Shown: in pieces, positions 45,207 to 54,121 of the stretch
How the letters are laid out: every line of letters begins with the position of its first letter
Position numbering within the stretch: position 1 is the stretch's first letter
Assembly (NCBI GenBank): GCA_021810905.1
Contig: JAJZQH010000005.1
Coordinates: 163,150 to 227,149, forward strand
DNA length: 64,000 bases
Source of the DNA: a bacterium
Lineage (GTDB): Bacteria > UBA10199 > 2-02-FULL-44-16 > JAAZCA01
Direction of reading: 5' to 3'
Notes under the pieces: generated by a model
The model's input: only the letters and a program-made list of their open reading frames with translations
Databases searched by the model: none
Told to the model about the DNA's origin: nothing
Program-made: the position numbers and the translations under genes

Positions 45207-45677
45207 ATGAAGAGATCGGTATTCATTATTGTCGCTGTTATTGCCTTGGCAATTGCGGCTCAGGCGTTTGCCGCGCCCTCCCGCTCCTGCAAGGTGACGG
45301 GCGATGCAGCCAAAAGCGGTGTTCTCATGATTGACATCAACTGGACGGTCGACACCGCGCAATACCCGGGCGAATCCACACAGTCCATCCGCAAGAAGGT
45401 TGGAGACGATATCTGGAAGGATCTGCTTCCGGAGCTCGTGAAGAAAACCTCGGGTTTTGCGGTCTCCTACGACAAGAGCAATTTCACACGCGTCTCTGAG
45501 ACTTCAAAGCTGATCGAGGAGCGCCCTGACGGCAGCAAAGTTTATTCGTATAATACGAAGGTCCAGTTCAACTGCGCTCAGAGCGGTGATGCGGCTCCTG
45601 TGGCGAGTGAAAAGGAGCGCAAGAGCAAGATGGACGACGAGTTTCATTACAGGTTTGTGCGCGAAGGGTTTGACTGA
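45207..45677 (+). CDS. Small secreted protein
   Basis: 156 residues. AAAGGAG before the ATG; signal peptide MKRSVFIIVAVIALAIAAQA with cleavage after FAA. Two Cys in the mature part (SRSCKVTG and VQFNCAQSG) probably form one disulfide. The remainder is mixed alpha/beta (DDIWKDLLPELVKKTSGF). No family recognised. A perfect palindromic terminator follows. Confidence 0.75.
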   Translation: MKRSVFIIVAVIALAIAAQAFAAPSRSCKVTGDAAKSGVLMIDINWTVDTAQYPGESTQSIRKKVGDDIWKDLLPELVKKTSGFAVSYDKSNFTRVSETSKLIEERPDGSKVYSYNTKVQFNCAQSGDAAPVASEKERKSKMDDEFHYRFVREGFD

Positions 45678-45711
45678 TCGTCGATTGCTAGTTTCTACAA
45701 CGTGCAACAGG

Positions 45712-45748
45712 ACCGCGGAAACCACGTGGTTTCCGCGGTTTTTTTTAT
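45712..45748 (+). terminator. Rho-independent terminator with perfect palindrome
   Basis: ACCGCGGAAACCAC directly followed by its reverse complement GTGGTTTCCGCGGT (45712-45739), then a run of T. The 28-bp palindrome is loopless on paper. Confidence 0.85.
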
Positions 45749-45769
45749 TCACCGCATACGGGAGGAGTG

Positions 45770-46192
45770 ATGGGTATCCAGAACGGTTCCAAAGTGACGA
45801 TAAACTATTCGTTGAAGGTCGATGGCGAGGTTATCGACACTTCCAAGGGAGGCGATCCGCTTACTTACGAACAGGGATCGGGCCAGATAATACCCGGGCT
45901 CGAGACGAAGCTCATGGGGCTCAATGCCGGCGACAAAAAAAATGTTACTGTCGAACCGGCTGACGCCTACGGCGACCGGGATCCGGAGGCCATAAAGCAA
46001 GTACCGCGTGCGGCGTTCCAGGACGCATCGGCCTTAAAAGTCGGCTCAGTAGTCAAAGGCGCGGTTGGAGAACACGAATTTCAGGCTATAGTGACTGAAG
46101 TCGGTAATGAAGATGTTGTGCTCGACATGAACCACCCTCTGGCCGGCAAGACGCTTGAATTCGAAATAGAGGTCGTCGCAGTGGAGGGTTGA
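45770..46192 (+). CDS. FKBP-type peptidyl-prolyl isomerase (SlyD-like)
   Basis: 140 residues from ATG 45770, preceded by GGAGG. SlyD-type signatures: GSKVTINYSLKVDGEVIDTS at the start, LTYEQGSGQIIPGLE, LMGLNAGDKKNVTVEPADAYG and the IF-domain end DMNHPLAGKTLEFEIEVV. It lacks the His-rich metal-binding tail of E. coli SlyD. Cytoplasmic folding helper. The next gene starts 1 bp after its stop. Confidence 0.92.
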   Translation: MGIQNGSKVTINYSLKVDGEVIDTSKGGDPLTYEQGSGQIIPGLETKLMGLNAGDKKNVTVEPADAYGDRDPEAIKQVPRAAFQDASALKVGSVVKGAVGEHEFQAIVTEVGNEDVVLDMNHPLAGKTLEFEIEVVAVEG

Positions 46193-46193
46193 T

Positions 46194-46661
46194 ATGGTTG
46201 ATTATAAGCGCGCGAAATTTTTTATGGGAATTGTGACGGCTGCCTGTCTCCTTCTTGCATGCGGGTTCAATTCCTTCGCTGCGAAAGGAACCGCTGCCGC
46301 GATGAGCGAGGGCGAGAAGTTGGAGCGCCAGATGTGGGCCGACATTAAGGCGAAGAAGTGGCCTGCTGTAATGGACAGGCTCGCTATGGGCTTTCAGTCC
46401 GTGTATGCGGACGGAGTGCGCGATTACAAACAGGAGGTGGGTCTCCTCAAGTCGCTGAATCCTGGAAAAATCGGTCTGTCCGGTTTTTACGTCACGGAAA
46501 AAGGGCCGGTCATAGTTGTCACCTACAGGATTTCGGTGGAGGAGACGATCGACGGCAAACGCGTCTCCGTGAAGGACGCGCCGAGGCAGAGCGTGTGGCT
46601 AAGGACGGAGAACGGCTGGAAATGGATAGCCCACGCGAATTTGAATCAGCCCTCGCAGTGA
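46194..46661 (+). CDS. Exported NTF2/DUF4440-like protein
   Basis: 155 residues. GGAGGG before ATG 46194; signal sequence residues 8-30 (KFFMGIVTAACLLLACGFNS). LLAC could serve as a lipobox, although followed by Gly-Phe, so it may be a lipoprotein. The mature part resembles an NTF2-like fold of DUF4440 type: MWADIKAKKWPAVMDRLA, YVTEKGPVIVVTYRISVEE and WLRTENGWKWIAHAN. It lies immediately after the FKBP gene. Confidence 0.75.
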   Translation: MVDYKRAKFFMGIVTAACLLLACGFNSFAAKGTAAAMSEGEKLERQMWADIKAKKWPAVMDRLAMGFQSVYADGVRDYKQEVGLLKSLNPGKIGLSGFYVTEKGPVIVVTYRISVEETIDGKRVSVKDAPRQSVWLRTENGWKWIAHANLNQPSQ

Positions 46662-46709
46662 GAACGGCAAAGCGCCTTTGTCATGCGAGAGGTCAATCGT
46701 AAATATTTT

Positions 46710-47072
46710 TTACTTTTTTTCCGTTGCTGGTTTTGTCGCCTTTGTTTCTTTTTTAACGTTCGTTTTCTTCTTATCCGTCTCTTTCACCTTTTTATACGTC
46801 GGCTTGGATTTGCCGCCTTCCGGCTCCACGAACTGCCACTCGCCCGGCCTGTATTCCGGACTCGCTGAATGGTAGCCGCCCTGGTAATATCCCGCGCCGG
46901 TTTTTTCCTTGATCTGCTTGCTGCGCTTCGCATGCGGATCGCGTTGGGATTCGGAATATCCGCCTGATTCGTTGGTCTCGATTTTGCCAGTGCGCTTGAA
47001 TTCCTGTATGCCGAAGGCAGCGGAAGGAGCGGCGACGGCAATTCCGATTGCGAGTGCGATCAATTTCTTCAT
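46710..47072 (-). CDS. Small secreted basic protein
   Basis: 120 residues. AAGGAGG before the ATG; signal peptide MKKLIALAIGIAVAAPSAAF. The mature part is polar with Tyr/Gly patches (GAGYYQGGYHSASPEYRPGE) and a Lys/Thr-rich tail (DKKKTNVKKETKATKP). It is predicted to be mostly unstructured. No family recognised. Confidence 0.7.
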   Translation of the reverse strand: MKKLIALAIGIAVAAPSAAFGIQEFKRTGKIETNESGGYSESQRDPHAKRSKQIKEKTGAGYYQGGYHSASPEYRPGEWQFVEPEGGKSKPTYKKVKETDKKKTNVKKETKATKPATEKK

Positions 47073-47132
47073 GACGACCTCCTTATCGCAGTGGATATTT
47101 ACAATGCTGTTATAGATGCAAAAGCCCTACGA

Positions 47133-47432
47133 TCACTTCCCGCACAGCAGCGCGGTGGCCTCCATGCGGTAACCGGAACCGTCGTAGCGCTCGCGGTATT
47201 TAGTCATTGCGTTTCCGCCGTAGCGTTCGACCTTGTGAAGGAGTTTCAGAAACGCCCTGTCGCGATCCTTGGCAGTGGCCGAGATCGGCAGCAGCGAGTT
47301 GCATGATGATGGTTTGGTATCGTATACGGCGATCTCATTCGCGAGATCGGGCATGTTATCGCTGCTGCCCCTGGCCGCAAAGGCCGGCATGGCAATGGCG
47401 ATGAACATGAGGACAAGAATGATTCTGCGCAT
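47133..47432 (-). CDS. Small secreted protein
   Basis: 99 residues from ATG 47432, chosen because GGGAGG lies six bases upstream and it begins a signal peptide (MRRIILVLMFIAIAMPAFAA). The frame is open for a further 360 bp upstream, but that part overlaps the TPM gene and has the composition of a shadow. Mature part of about 80 residues with two Cys (PSSCNSLLP; ALLCGK), probably one disulfide. Unknown function. Confidence 0.7.
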   Translation of the reverse strand: MRRIILVLMFIAIAMPAFAARGSSDNMPDLANEIAVYDTKPSSCNSLLPISATAKDRDRAFLKLLHKVERYGGNAMTKYRERYDGSGYRMEATALLCGK

Positions 47433-47493
47433 TTCACACCTCCCTGTCTTATGGGGAACTTTTCGCATTTTCGTGGCGAGCTGTAAAGTGGTT

Positions 47494-48849
47494 CTACCAG
47501 CCCCGGGAAGCGCCGCCTCCGCCCGAACTCCCGCCGCCAAACGAAGACCCTCCGCTGGAGCTGCCGAATGAAGAGCCGGACGACGACCCTTCCCTGGGGA
47601 TCGTGCGCTCCTCAACGCGTTTGTAGTCGCAGCCGGGATTTTCGCACGTGTAGGTGATCCTCTTGCGTCCCGAGTGGCTGGTCGTGGCCGCCTCGATCGT
47701 CTCGGATTCGTTGGTGAGCGTACGCCTTCCGCACTTGGGGCATTCTTTTGCCTTTCCCATCTTGACATCGAAGCGCTCCATCGAATGGCAGGCATCGCAC
47801 CTCCAGAACTCGTAATCCATGCCGCCCACTACCTCTTCCGCTATTTCCTCCCTCATCAGGAATCGGTCGTCATCGAACTCGGAGACGAGCTGCATGGGAG
47901 CTTTGCATTTCGGACAAACGGCGCGATAGCCCGCAATCCATCCCTTCATCACCTTGCGGAATCCGATATGGGCAAAGGTTAGCGAAATGGCAGTGCTTAG
48001 GAATGTGACTATAGGCAGGAGCACGCGATGGTTTTCCTCTGCGATGAAGATCATTGCAAAACCGCCGGCTATCCACACCACGGACGGCATGAATACTCCC
48101 TTTCCGAGGGAGTTCTCGCGGGCGGCTTTCGCCCTATACCCCACGATTCTAAGAAACGTGACAAGAAACCCGAGCAGCACGCTCGCGACCATGGCGAACG
48201 CGAATATCCCGAGCTGATTTGTGAAGGGGAGTGAGATCGCGGGTTCCTCCTTGATCTCGATCGTTTCCTCGGCATCCTGCGATTCCGGCTGCGAGGGCAT
48301 TTCCTCGGGTTCTGCGATGGCGAGTGCTACCCCCTCCGCCTTTGCGATTGTCTCCGCCACTGTCTTTGCGGTGTCGTAAAGGCCGCGGCCATACTCGCCT
48401 TCCTTGAATTTCGGAATCGCGTATTCGTCCAGCAACCGTCCTGCCTTCGCGTCGTTTATTATCGGCTCGAGGCCGTAACCGACTTCCATGCGCACTTTCC
48501 GGTCGTCGCGCGAGAAGAGTATGAGTATCCCGTTGTTCTTATCTTTCTTGCCTATGCCGAAACGCTTGAACAGGCGCACGGCGTAATCTTCCACGGAACC
48601 GCCTTCGAGGTTATCGACGGTAACGACTGCGAGCTCGGCGGAGGTCTTTGATTCCAGTTCCCTCGCAATGCCGTCGATGAGCCCGGCGTATTCCGGTCCG
48701 ATCGCCTGTGCCTGATCCTCCACGAAGCTGCCGGATGCGGTCTGCGGATTCGGAACTTTGTCGACGGGCATCGCCCTGGCGATACAGCAGCAGAAGATGG
48801 AAAAGACGAGCGACGCAAAGATGATGGATTTCTTCCTAAGCGAAAGCAT
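47494..48849 (-). CDS. TPM-domain membrane protein (YgcG-like) with zinc-ribbon region
   Basis: 451 residues from ATG 48849 (GGAGG six bases upstream). Signal peptide residues 1-25; a TPM domain at about 38-165 (FVEDQAQAIG, ELAVVTVDNLEG, VRMEVGYGLEPIINDAKAGR); membrane segments near 200-225 and 250-290. A cytosolic region has four Cys pairs (CPKCKAPM, CDACHSME, CPKCGRR, CENPGCDY). A Gly/Ser-rich end follows (GSSSGGSSFGGGSSGGGGAS), the usual TPM-protein tail. Such proteins are linked to photosystem repair in plants and membrane quality control in bacteria. Zinc-ribbon insertions of this size are less usual. Confidence 0.85.
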   Translation of the reverse strand: MLSLRKKSIIFASLVFSIFCCCIARAMPVDKVPNPQTASGSFVEDQAQAIGPEYAGLIDGIARELESKTSAELAVVTVDNLEGGSVEDYAVRLFKRFGIGKKDKNNGILILFSRDDRKVRMEVGYGLEPIINDAKAGRLLDEYAIPKFKEGEYGRGLYDTAKTVAETIAKAEGVALAIAEPEEMPSQPESQDAEETIEIKEEPAISLPFTNQLGIFAFAMVASVLLGFLVTFLRIVGYRAKAARENSLGKGVFMPSVVWIAGGFAMIFIAEENHRVLLPIVTFLSTAISLTFAHIGFRKVMKGWIAGYRAVCPKCKAPMQLVSEFDDDRFLMREEIAEEVVGGMDYEFWRCDACHSMERFDVKMGKAKECPKCGRRTLTNESETIEAATTSHSGRKRITYTCENPGCDYKRVEERTIPREGSSSGSSFGSSSGGSSFGGGSSGGGGASRGW

Positions 48850-49060
48850 CTGACACCTCCGTGGAGGGGATGAAGCCGTTTTTTTGGTGTGTCTCGGTTT
48901 CCCCCTGAGGGAGTGCTTACCCATTTTGCCCCAAAGTTCAAACAAATATGCCGCGCCGCATGGTCGGTCTTCCGAAAGTTGAGGCAGTTTTTATTTGAAC
49001 CTCTCCAGACAACCGCATATATGATGAATATCATCGGCGTTCACATCCAGGGAGGCTTCC

Positions 49061-50452
49061 ATGATGCAGGGATTCGAGAACTTCATCAAACAGGTTGCCG
49101 ACTTCGTCTGGGGGCCGCCGCTTCTGATCCTGCTGTGCGGCACGCACCTCTACCTCACATTCCGCCTCGGATTTATCCAGCGCCACATCGGCCGGGCGAT
49201 AAAGATCTCCCTCAAGCGCACGAGCGAGGGCGAGGGCGACATCAGCCACTTTGGCGCGCTTACGACCGCGCTTGCGGCGACGATAGGTACGGGAAACATC
49301 GTGGGCGTGGCGACCGCGGTCGCGGCCGGCGGGCCGGGAGCGGTATTATGGATGTGGCTCACCGGCGTATTCGGCATAGCCACTAAATATTCGGAGGCAG
49401 TGCTCTCGGTGAAGTACCGCGTGAGGACCCCTGACGGCGCAATGGCCGGAGGGCCGATGTATGTGCTCGAACGTGGCATGAACGCAAAGTGGCTCGGCAT
49501 CATCTTCGCGGCCTTCACGGCGATCGCCGCGTTCGGCATCGGCAACATGGTTCAGGCCAATTCGATCTCGATGATGGTGAAGGAGACCTTCGGGGTATCG
49601 CCCTGGATCACCGGCGTCGTGATGACGGCGCTCACAGCGGTCGTGATACTGGGCGGCATCAAGTCGATCGCGCGCACGTGCGAGAAGCTCGTGCCGTTCA
49701 TGGCGATCTTCTACGTACTTGGTTGCATCATCATCCTTGCGATCAACTATCAGGCTATACCGGATGCCTTCAGGCTGATCTTCAGCACGGCCTTTACCGG
49801 TCAGGCGGCCATTGGCGGCTTTCTGGGCGCGGGCATGAAGGAGGCGATCCGTTACGGCGTTGCGCGCGGGCTGTTCTCCAATGAATCCGGCATGGGCAGC
49901 GCTCCCATCGTGGCCGCAGCCGCGCAGACAAAGAACCCCGTGCGTCAGGCGCTGGTCTCTTCCACCGGCACCTTCTGGGACACAGTGGTAGTCTGCGCCA
50001 TGACCGGCCTCGTGCTCGTGAGTTCCGGCGAGTGGACGCAGGGTCTTTCGGGTGCGGCCCTTACAAAGACTGCATTTGCCGACATTCCGTACGTCGGGCC
50101 GACGGTGCTCACCGTGGGTCTGCTCACCTTCGTGTTCTCAACGATCCTCGGGTGGTCGTATTACGGAGAGAAGGCTGTGGAATATCTCTTCGGCAAGCGC
50201 GCCGTTCATCCGTACCGCTGGCTCTGGGTGATCGCTGTGATGATGGGCTCGGTAGCCACGCTGCCGATCGTCTGGTCGTTTGCGGACGTGGCCAACGGGC
50301 TCATGGCGGTGCCGAACCTCATCTCCCTCATCGTATTGGCGCCCATCATCGTTGCAGAAACGAAGAAACACCTTGGCGAAGAGCTCTCTTCGGCAAAGCC
50401 GGCGGATGAGAAACAGGTCGTCTGCGCCCAGAGAACCGAGGAGTGCAGCTGA
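49061..50452 (+). CDS. Sodium:alanine symporter (AGCS family)
   Basis: 463 residues, about 11 membrane segments. AGCS signatures: FGALTTALAATIGTGNIVGV, GGPGAVLWMW, AGGPMYVLERGM, GLFSNESGMGSAPIVAAAA and GWSYYGEKA. It imports alanine or glycine with Na+. GGGAGG precedes ATG 49061; the neighbouring ATG 49064 is equally possible. Followed by a hairpin that can terminate transcription. Confidence 0.92.
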   Translation: MMQGFENFIKQVADFVWGPPLLILLCGTHLYLTFRLGFIQRHIGRAIKISLKRTSEGEGDISHFGALTTALAATIGTGNIVGVATAVAAGGPGAVLWMWLTGVFGIATKYSEAVLSVKYRVRTPDGAMAGGPMYVLERGMNAKWLGIIFAAFTAIAAFGIGNMVQANSISMMVKETFGVSPWITGVVMTALTAVVILGGIKSIARTCEKLVPFMAIFYVLGCIIILAINYQAIPDAFRLIFSTAFTGQAAIGGFLGAGMKEAIRYGVARGLFSNESGMGSAPIVAAAAQTKNPVRQALVSSTGTFWDTVVVCAMTGLVLVSSGEWTQGLSGAALTKTAFADIPYVGPTVLTVGLLTFVFSTILGWSYYGEKAVEYLFGKRAVHPYRWLWVIAVMMGSVATLPIVWSFADVANGLMAVPNLISLIVLAPIIVAETKKHLGEELSSAKPADEKQVVCAQRTEECS

Positions 50453-50468
50453 GAACAATCTTGTGTTT

Positions 50469-50521
50469 CCCCGCAGCTTTGCTGCGGGGTTTCCGCCGCC
50501 CTCTCCCTTTAGGGGAGAGGG
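50469..50521. terminator. Two adjacent hairpins between convergent genes
   Basis: CCCCGCAGC-TTT-GCTGCGGGG (50469-50489) followed by TTT, then CCCTCTCCC-tttag-GGGAGAGGG (50499-50521). The first suits termination of the symporter gene. The second, with the neighbouring AAGGGTGAGGGTGA, is of a kind widely dispersed in bacterial genomes. Confidence 0.6.
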
Positions 50522-50544
50522 AAGGGTGAGGGTGATCAGAGCGA

Positions 50545-52161
50545 TCATTTCAGCTTGCGCAGCTCGCGCCTGAGTATCTTGCCCGATGCGGTCTTGGGCA
50601 GTTCCTTCATATATTGTACGAGCCGCGGATATTTATACGGGGCCGTCGTCTTCTTGACGTGATCCTGGAGCTCTTTCGTGAGCGCCTCCGACGGTTCAAA
50701 ACCCTTTGCCAGCACGATGAAGGCCTTCACGAGCACTCCACGCACGCCGTCGGGATCTTCCGCGCCAACTACTGCGGCCTCAGCTACCGCTGGGTGTTCT
50801 ATGAGCGCGGACTCCACCTCAAAAGGCCCGATGCGATAGCCGGACGATTTGATCACGTCGTCGCCGCGGCCCACGAACCAGAAATAGCCGTCTTCGTCCA
50901 TGTACCCGCGATCTCCTGTGAAATAGTGTCCGTGATGGAACGATTTATCCATCTCCGCCCGGTCCTTCCAGTACTCGATCATGAGCCCGGGAGGACGGCC
51001 GCCGGTGAGCCTCAGCGCGATCTCTCCTTCTGTGCCGGCCGGAAGCTCTTTCCCTTCATCGTCCACGATCCGCACGTCGTGCCCTGGAGTGGGCCTGCCC
51101 ATGGAACCGTATTTGATCGGCATGAACGGATAGTTTGAGATCAGGCAGACTGTCTCCGTCTGGCCGTAGAAATCATAGATGTCGAGTCCGTATGCCTCTT
51201 TCCATATCTTGATGACTTCGGGATTCAGCGGTTCGCCTGCGCTCATGCAGTGGCGGAGTTTGAGTTTATATCTGCCGAGATCTGCCTGGATCAGCATGCG
51301 ATAGACCGTCGGCGGCGCGCAGAACGTGGTGACGCCGTGGCGCTCCATCGCCTGCAACAAGCCATCTGCGTCGAAGCGGCCCGGCGAGTCCCACTGAATT
51401 ATCGCCGCGCCGACTATCATCTGGCCGAAGAGCTTGCCCCATGCGCACTTTGCCCAGCCCGTGTCCGTAACCGTCCAGTGCAGATCGCGATCCGTGAGTG
51501 ACTGCGCGAACCGCGCGGTCACCTCATGTCCGATAGGATAGGCGTGGGAGTGGAGCACCATCTTGGGACTGCCGGCTGTCCCCGACGTGAAATAGAGAAG
51601 CATGGGATCTGATGAGCGCGTCTTATCTATTGAGTCGCGGTCTAGCTCGATTGCGCTTGCGGCGATCTCTCCCTCGAAGGAGAGCCAGCCCGCGCGCGTG
51701 CCGCGAACCATTATTTTTTTTGCGAGCGTGGGGCACTGCTTTGCCGCATCATCTATTACATCGGCGTTGTCCGCGTCCGTGATGACTGCGGCACTCTCAG
51801 CGCTCGTGAGGCGATAGACGATGTCCTTCTCCGTGAGCAGATGCGTGCCAGGCATTGGAATCACGCCCAGTTTTATCATCCCGATCATCGCCACGTACCA
51901 CTCCGGAATGCTCTTGAGGATAATCAGCACGCGGTCGCCCTTTTTTATGCCGTTGCGAATGAGCGCGTTTGCAAACCGGTTGGAGAGTATTTTGAGTTCG
52001 TAAAAGGAGAGAGTCGAAGGCGTCTGGTCCTGGGAGAGGGAGAGCAGGGCGAGCTTGGTTCGATCTTCCGCCCGGCGATCCACGACGTCGAAGCCGAAGT
52101 TGTAGAATTCAGGCACGTTCCACTTGAAGCTTCTGTAGATTTCCTCGTACCTCGCGGCCAT
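50545..52161 (-). CDS. Acyl-CoA synthetase (AMP-forming, medium-chain/acetyl type)
   Basis: 538 residues from ATG 52161 with GGAGG upstream. ANL motifs are LLYFTSGTAGSPKMVLHSH, YDFYGQTET, GHYFTGDRGYMDEDGYFWF, GRGDDVIKSSGYRIGPFEVE and the catalytic Lys in ELPKTASGKILRRELR. The start FKWNVPEFYNFGFDVVDR is typical of the medium-chain/ACSM and AcsA-related branch. Activates short or medium-chain acids to CoA esters. A second ligase beside the long-chain enzyme at 7118; different branch. Confidence 0.9.
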   Translation of the reverse strand: MAARYEEIYRSFKWNVPEFYNFGFDVVDRRAEDRTKLALLSLSQDQTPSTLSFYELKILSNRFANALIRNGIKKGDRVLIILKSIPEWYVAMIGMIKLGVIPMPGTHLLTEKDIVYRLTSAESAAVITDADNADVIDDAAKQCPTLAKKIMVRGTRAGWLSFEGEIAASAIELDRDSIDKTRSSDPMLLYFTSGTAGSPKMVLHSHAYPIGHEVTARFAQSLTDRDLHWTVTDTGWAKCAWGKLFGQMIVGAAIIQWDSPGRFDADGLLQAMERHGVTTFCAPPTVYRMLIQADLGRYKLKLRHCMSAGEPLNPEVIKIWKEAYGLDIYDFYGQTETVCLISNYPFMPIKYGSMGRPTPGHDVRIVDDEGKELPAGTEGEIALRLTGGRPPGLMIEYWKDRAEMDKSFHHGHYFTGDRGYMDEDGYFWFVGRGDDVIKSSGYRIGPFEVESALIEHPAVAEAAVVGAEDPDGVRGVLVKAFIVLAKGFEPSEALTKELQDHVKKTTAPYKYPRLVQYMKELPKTASGKILRRELRKLK

Positions 52162-52241
52162 GTTTCCTCCATCGTGCGAGTCCACGATTAAGTAACACCG
52201 TCAGCGCCCCATGCCAAGGGCCGTGTGACCTGGACAGGAGA

Positions 52242-52276
52242 AAGAAAAAAGGCGCGCGATGTGTTCGCGCGCCTTT
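52242..52276 (-). terminator. Rho-independent terminator
   Basis: AAAGGCGCGCGA-tgtgt-TCGCGCGCCTTT. On the minus strand it is followed by a T-rich tract, so it ends the transcript of the 52298-53281 lipoprotein gene. Confidence 0.85.
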
Positions 52277-52297
52277 CGGCAAGGTGAATCTGTAAGA

Positions 52298-53281
52298 TCA
52301 GATGCCGGGATTGCCGGATTGCTCCTGTTCCCGTTGTTGTTCGCGCAACTGCGCCATCTCTTCGTCAGGATCGTGGCATGTCATGCTCGTTCCGCCGAAA
52401 TCCCTGACCGTGAACGAAGTCGCCACATCTGCAGCGAGCGGCTTGCCTGTTTCGGAGAGCACGCCGCTCGTTCCGGAGACTATCGTTACCTCTATCGTTG
52501 CTCCCATCGGATAGCCGCCATCCGGCAAAAATTTTACCTCATATTCATTCTCGGCCAAATCTTCTTCCACCTTCAATGTGCCTGCTATCGCGCTCGCATC
52601 TGCTGCGTTCAAGACCTTTACCGTATCGGAAGTGACTGTAGCGTCATTCAGAGGTTGAGTGAATGCGATCTTCACCGGCCTGCAGGGAGCCACATGCGGC
52701 TGTGCGTCAAAGGGCCTTATGAACCATACGGCAAATACGTCAGCATCGATAGGAGGGTCGTCGTCATCGAATTCAGCAGGAATTCCGTCGCGGTCCGCGT
52801 CGCGCCCGTGATATGAGCTCATACCCCTCAACCCAAGGCCTTCCACGTCATTCTCGTTTATCATGTATCCGTTTCTGAATTGTGCGGCGCCCACTTCCAG
52901 ATCGTCGCCATCCCCTACGGTGAAGGCGGTGATGCCGTTGAGCGCCAGCAGACCGAGGCGCTGTCCATTCCCGTCAAGAAATGCGAACATCCAGTTTCCG
53001 TTGCGCACTCGCAGACGCCAGCGATTTTCAGCCTGCACGATCTCTCCCTGTATCTCGGTTCCGTCCGAACCGTACGCCCTCACCGCGCAGACATCGCCTA
53101 TGCAATCCGCCGAGGGCGTTGCGGACTTCGCGAGCGAGGTCGTAGCGCTCGTATCGATCGTTCCAGTGATGAGGCGGCCATCGCTCGTCGCGCTGGTGGA
53201 GGCAGTGTCTGATGAAGAACCGCATCCTGCAAGCAGGAGCACTGCGAAAATCGTCCAGATCATTTTTTTTGCCGTCTTCAT
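52298..53281 (-). CDS. Lipoprotein with shared N-terminal domain and Big_5/SbsA Ig-like domain
   Basis: 327 residues from ATG 53281 (AAAGGAG six bases upstream). Lipobox LLAGC (Cys20). Residues about 35-150 form a domain with RLITGTIDTS, WRLRVRNGNWMFAFLDGNG and LEVGAAQFRNGYMINEND, homologous by eye to the whole mature part of the neighbouring 53585-54121 lipoprotein. An Asp-rich calcium-loop-like stretch follows (DADRDGIPAEFDDDD). A C-terminal Ig-like domain of Big_5 type (VKIAFTQPLNDATVTSDTV; GATIEVTIVSGTSGV) and a Gln/Glu tail complete it. A palindrome upstream (53424-53440) matches one near the TIGR02147 regulator. Confidence 0.82.
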   Translation of the reverse strand: MKTAKKMIWTIFAVLLLAGCGSSSDTASTSATSDGRLITGTIDTSATTSLAKSATPSADCIGDVCAVRAYGSDGTEIQGEIVQAENRWRLRVRNGNWMFAFLDGNGQRLGLLALNGITAFTVGDGDDLEVGAAQFRNGYMINENDVEGLGLRGMSSYHGRDADRDGIPAEFDDDDPPIDADVFAVWFIRPFDAQPHVAPCRPVKIAFTQPLNDATVTSDTVKVLNAADASAIAGTLKVEEDLAENEYEVKFLPDGGYPMGATIEVTIVSGTSGVLSETGKPLAADVATSFTVRDFGGTSMTCHDPDEEMAQLREQQREQEQSGNPGI

Positions 53282-53423
53282 ATGTGACTCCTTTCTCTGT
53301 TTTTCTGTGTCGACAATTACGTGCCTTGTTTCCTGGCTCATCACCTCCCTTCCGCTGTCGCTTCACTACCAATCACATTATCGCTCCAGCGCTCGGGAAG
53401 GGCACGTATAATGACTAATAAAT

Positions 53424-53440
53424 GAATTCAGTTTGAATAC
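53424..53440. promoter_or_regulatory. Palindromic operator candidate, copy 1
   Basis: GAATTCAGTTTGAATAC, with core ATTCA-GTT-TGAAT. It matches 15 of 17 bases of the site at 55030-55046, lies about 145 bp upstream of the lipoprotein start 53281, and sits next to a TTATAC-type -10 element on the minus strand. Likely a binding site for the neighbouring TIGR02147 regulator. The 303-bp gap between the lipoprotein genes holds nothing else except the terminator at its other end. Confidence 0.5.
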
Positions 53441-53525
53441 ACGGTCTATCTTTATGGTCTTGAAATTAAAAAGATATTTCGTTATTTAAAATATTATGTA
53501 CCGTTTGATTGATATATTGTGGAAT

Positions 53526-53553
53526 ACAAAAGAGGGATCGAAAGCTATCCCTC
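53526..53553 (-). terminator. Rho-independent terminator of the lipoprotein-regulator operon
   Basis: GAGGGAT-cgaaagct-ATCCCTC (53532-53553). Minus-strand reading gives a T-run after the stem. It lies just downstream of the 53585-54121 lipoprotein gene. Confidence 0.75.
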
Positions 53554-53584
53554 CTTCCTTGCGAATACATCGAAGACCGGCAGG

Positions 53585-54121
53585 TCACGGAGCATTGCCG
53601 CCGTTACCAGCTCCGATGTTTCCACCCACATATACACCGCGCTGCTGAACGGGTTCGTTTTCCGGGACGAATTTTCCGCCCTGATATCTCACTATGCCGA
53701 GGTCGATCGGATCGCCCTCTGTCTCGATCTCAAGTTCATTGCTCCGCGCGAGGCTGCCTGCCTCGGCAAAACTGAAATCAGCCAGCTTCACGGATTCAAG
53801 ATAGACCGACCATTGATATCTTTTCATGATCTGCACCGTGATCGTGAAACTGCCGTCCCGTTGAACCGGCGCCTGTTCAATATCCGTTGGTGATGCCTCA
53901 GCCACAACGCTCAACTGAACCGGATCGATGGCAGAGCTTTCCTGTACGGACGGAAGATCTTTCAACGCCGCTGTGTCGGCACTGATCGATGCGTCGATAA
54001 CTCCGGTGACGATGCGCGTCGGCACATCCGCCGTCGGATTGCCGACTTCCGTTGCGCTGCCGCATCCCGCCAGCGCGAGGACCGCAATGATGGTGATTGC
54101 GATACGTTCGAACAATTTCAT
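53585..54121 (-). CDS. Lipoprotein co-encoded with a TIGR02147-type regulator
   Basis: 178 residues. Lipobox LAGC (Cys20), then GSATEVGNPTAD. The mature domain has RIVTGVIDAS, DGSFTITVQIMKRYQWSVYL and IDLGIVRYQGGKFVPENEP. It corresponds segment by segment to the N-terminal domain of the 52298-53281 lipoprotein. The end is Gly/Asn-rich (YVGGNIGAGNGGNAP). The start overlaps the regulator's stop by 4 bp (ATGA), so the regulator and lipoprotein are translated together. Function unknown; I infer an envelope protein belonging to a regulated set. Confidence 0.8.
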   Translation of the reverse strand: MKLFERIAITIIAVLALAGCGSATEVGNPTADVPTRIVTGVIDASISADTAALKDLPSVQESSAIDPVQLSVVAEASPTDIEQAPVQRDGSFTITVQIMKRYQWSVYLESVKLADFSFAEAGSLARSNELEIETEGDPIDLGIVRYQGGKFVPENEPVQQRGVYVGGNIGAGNGGNAP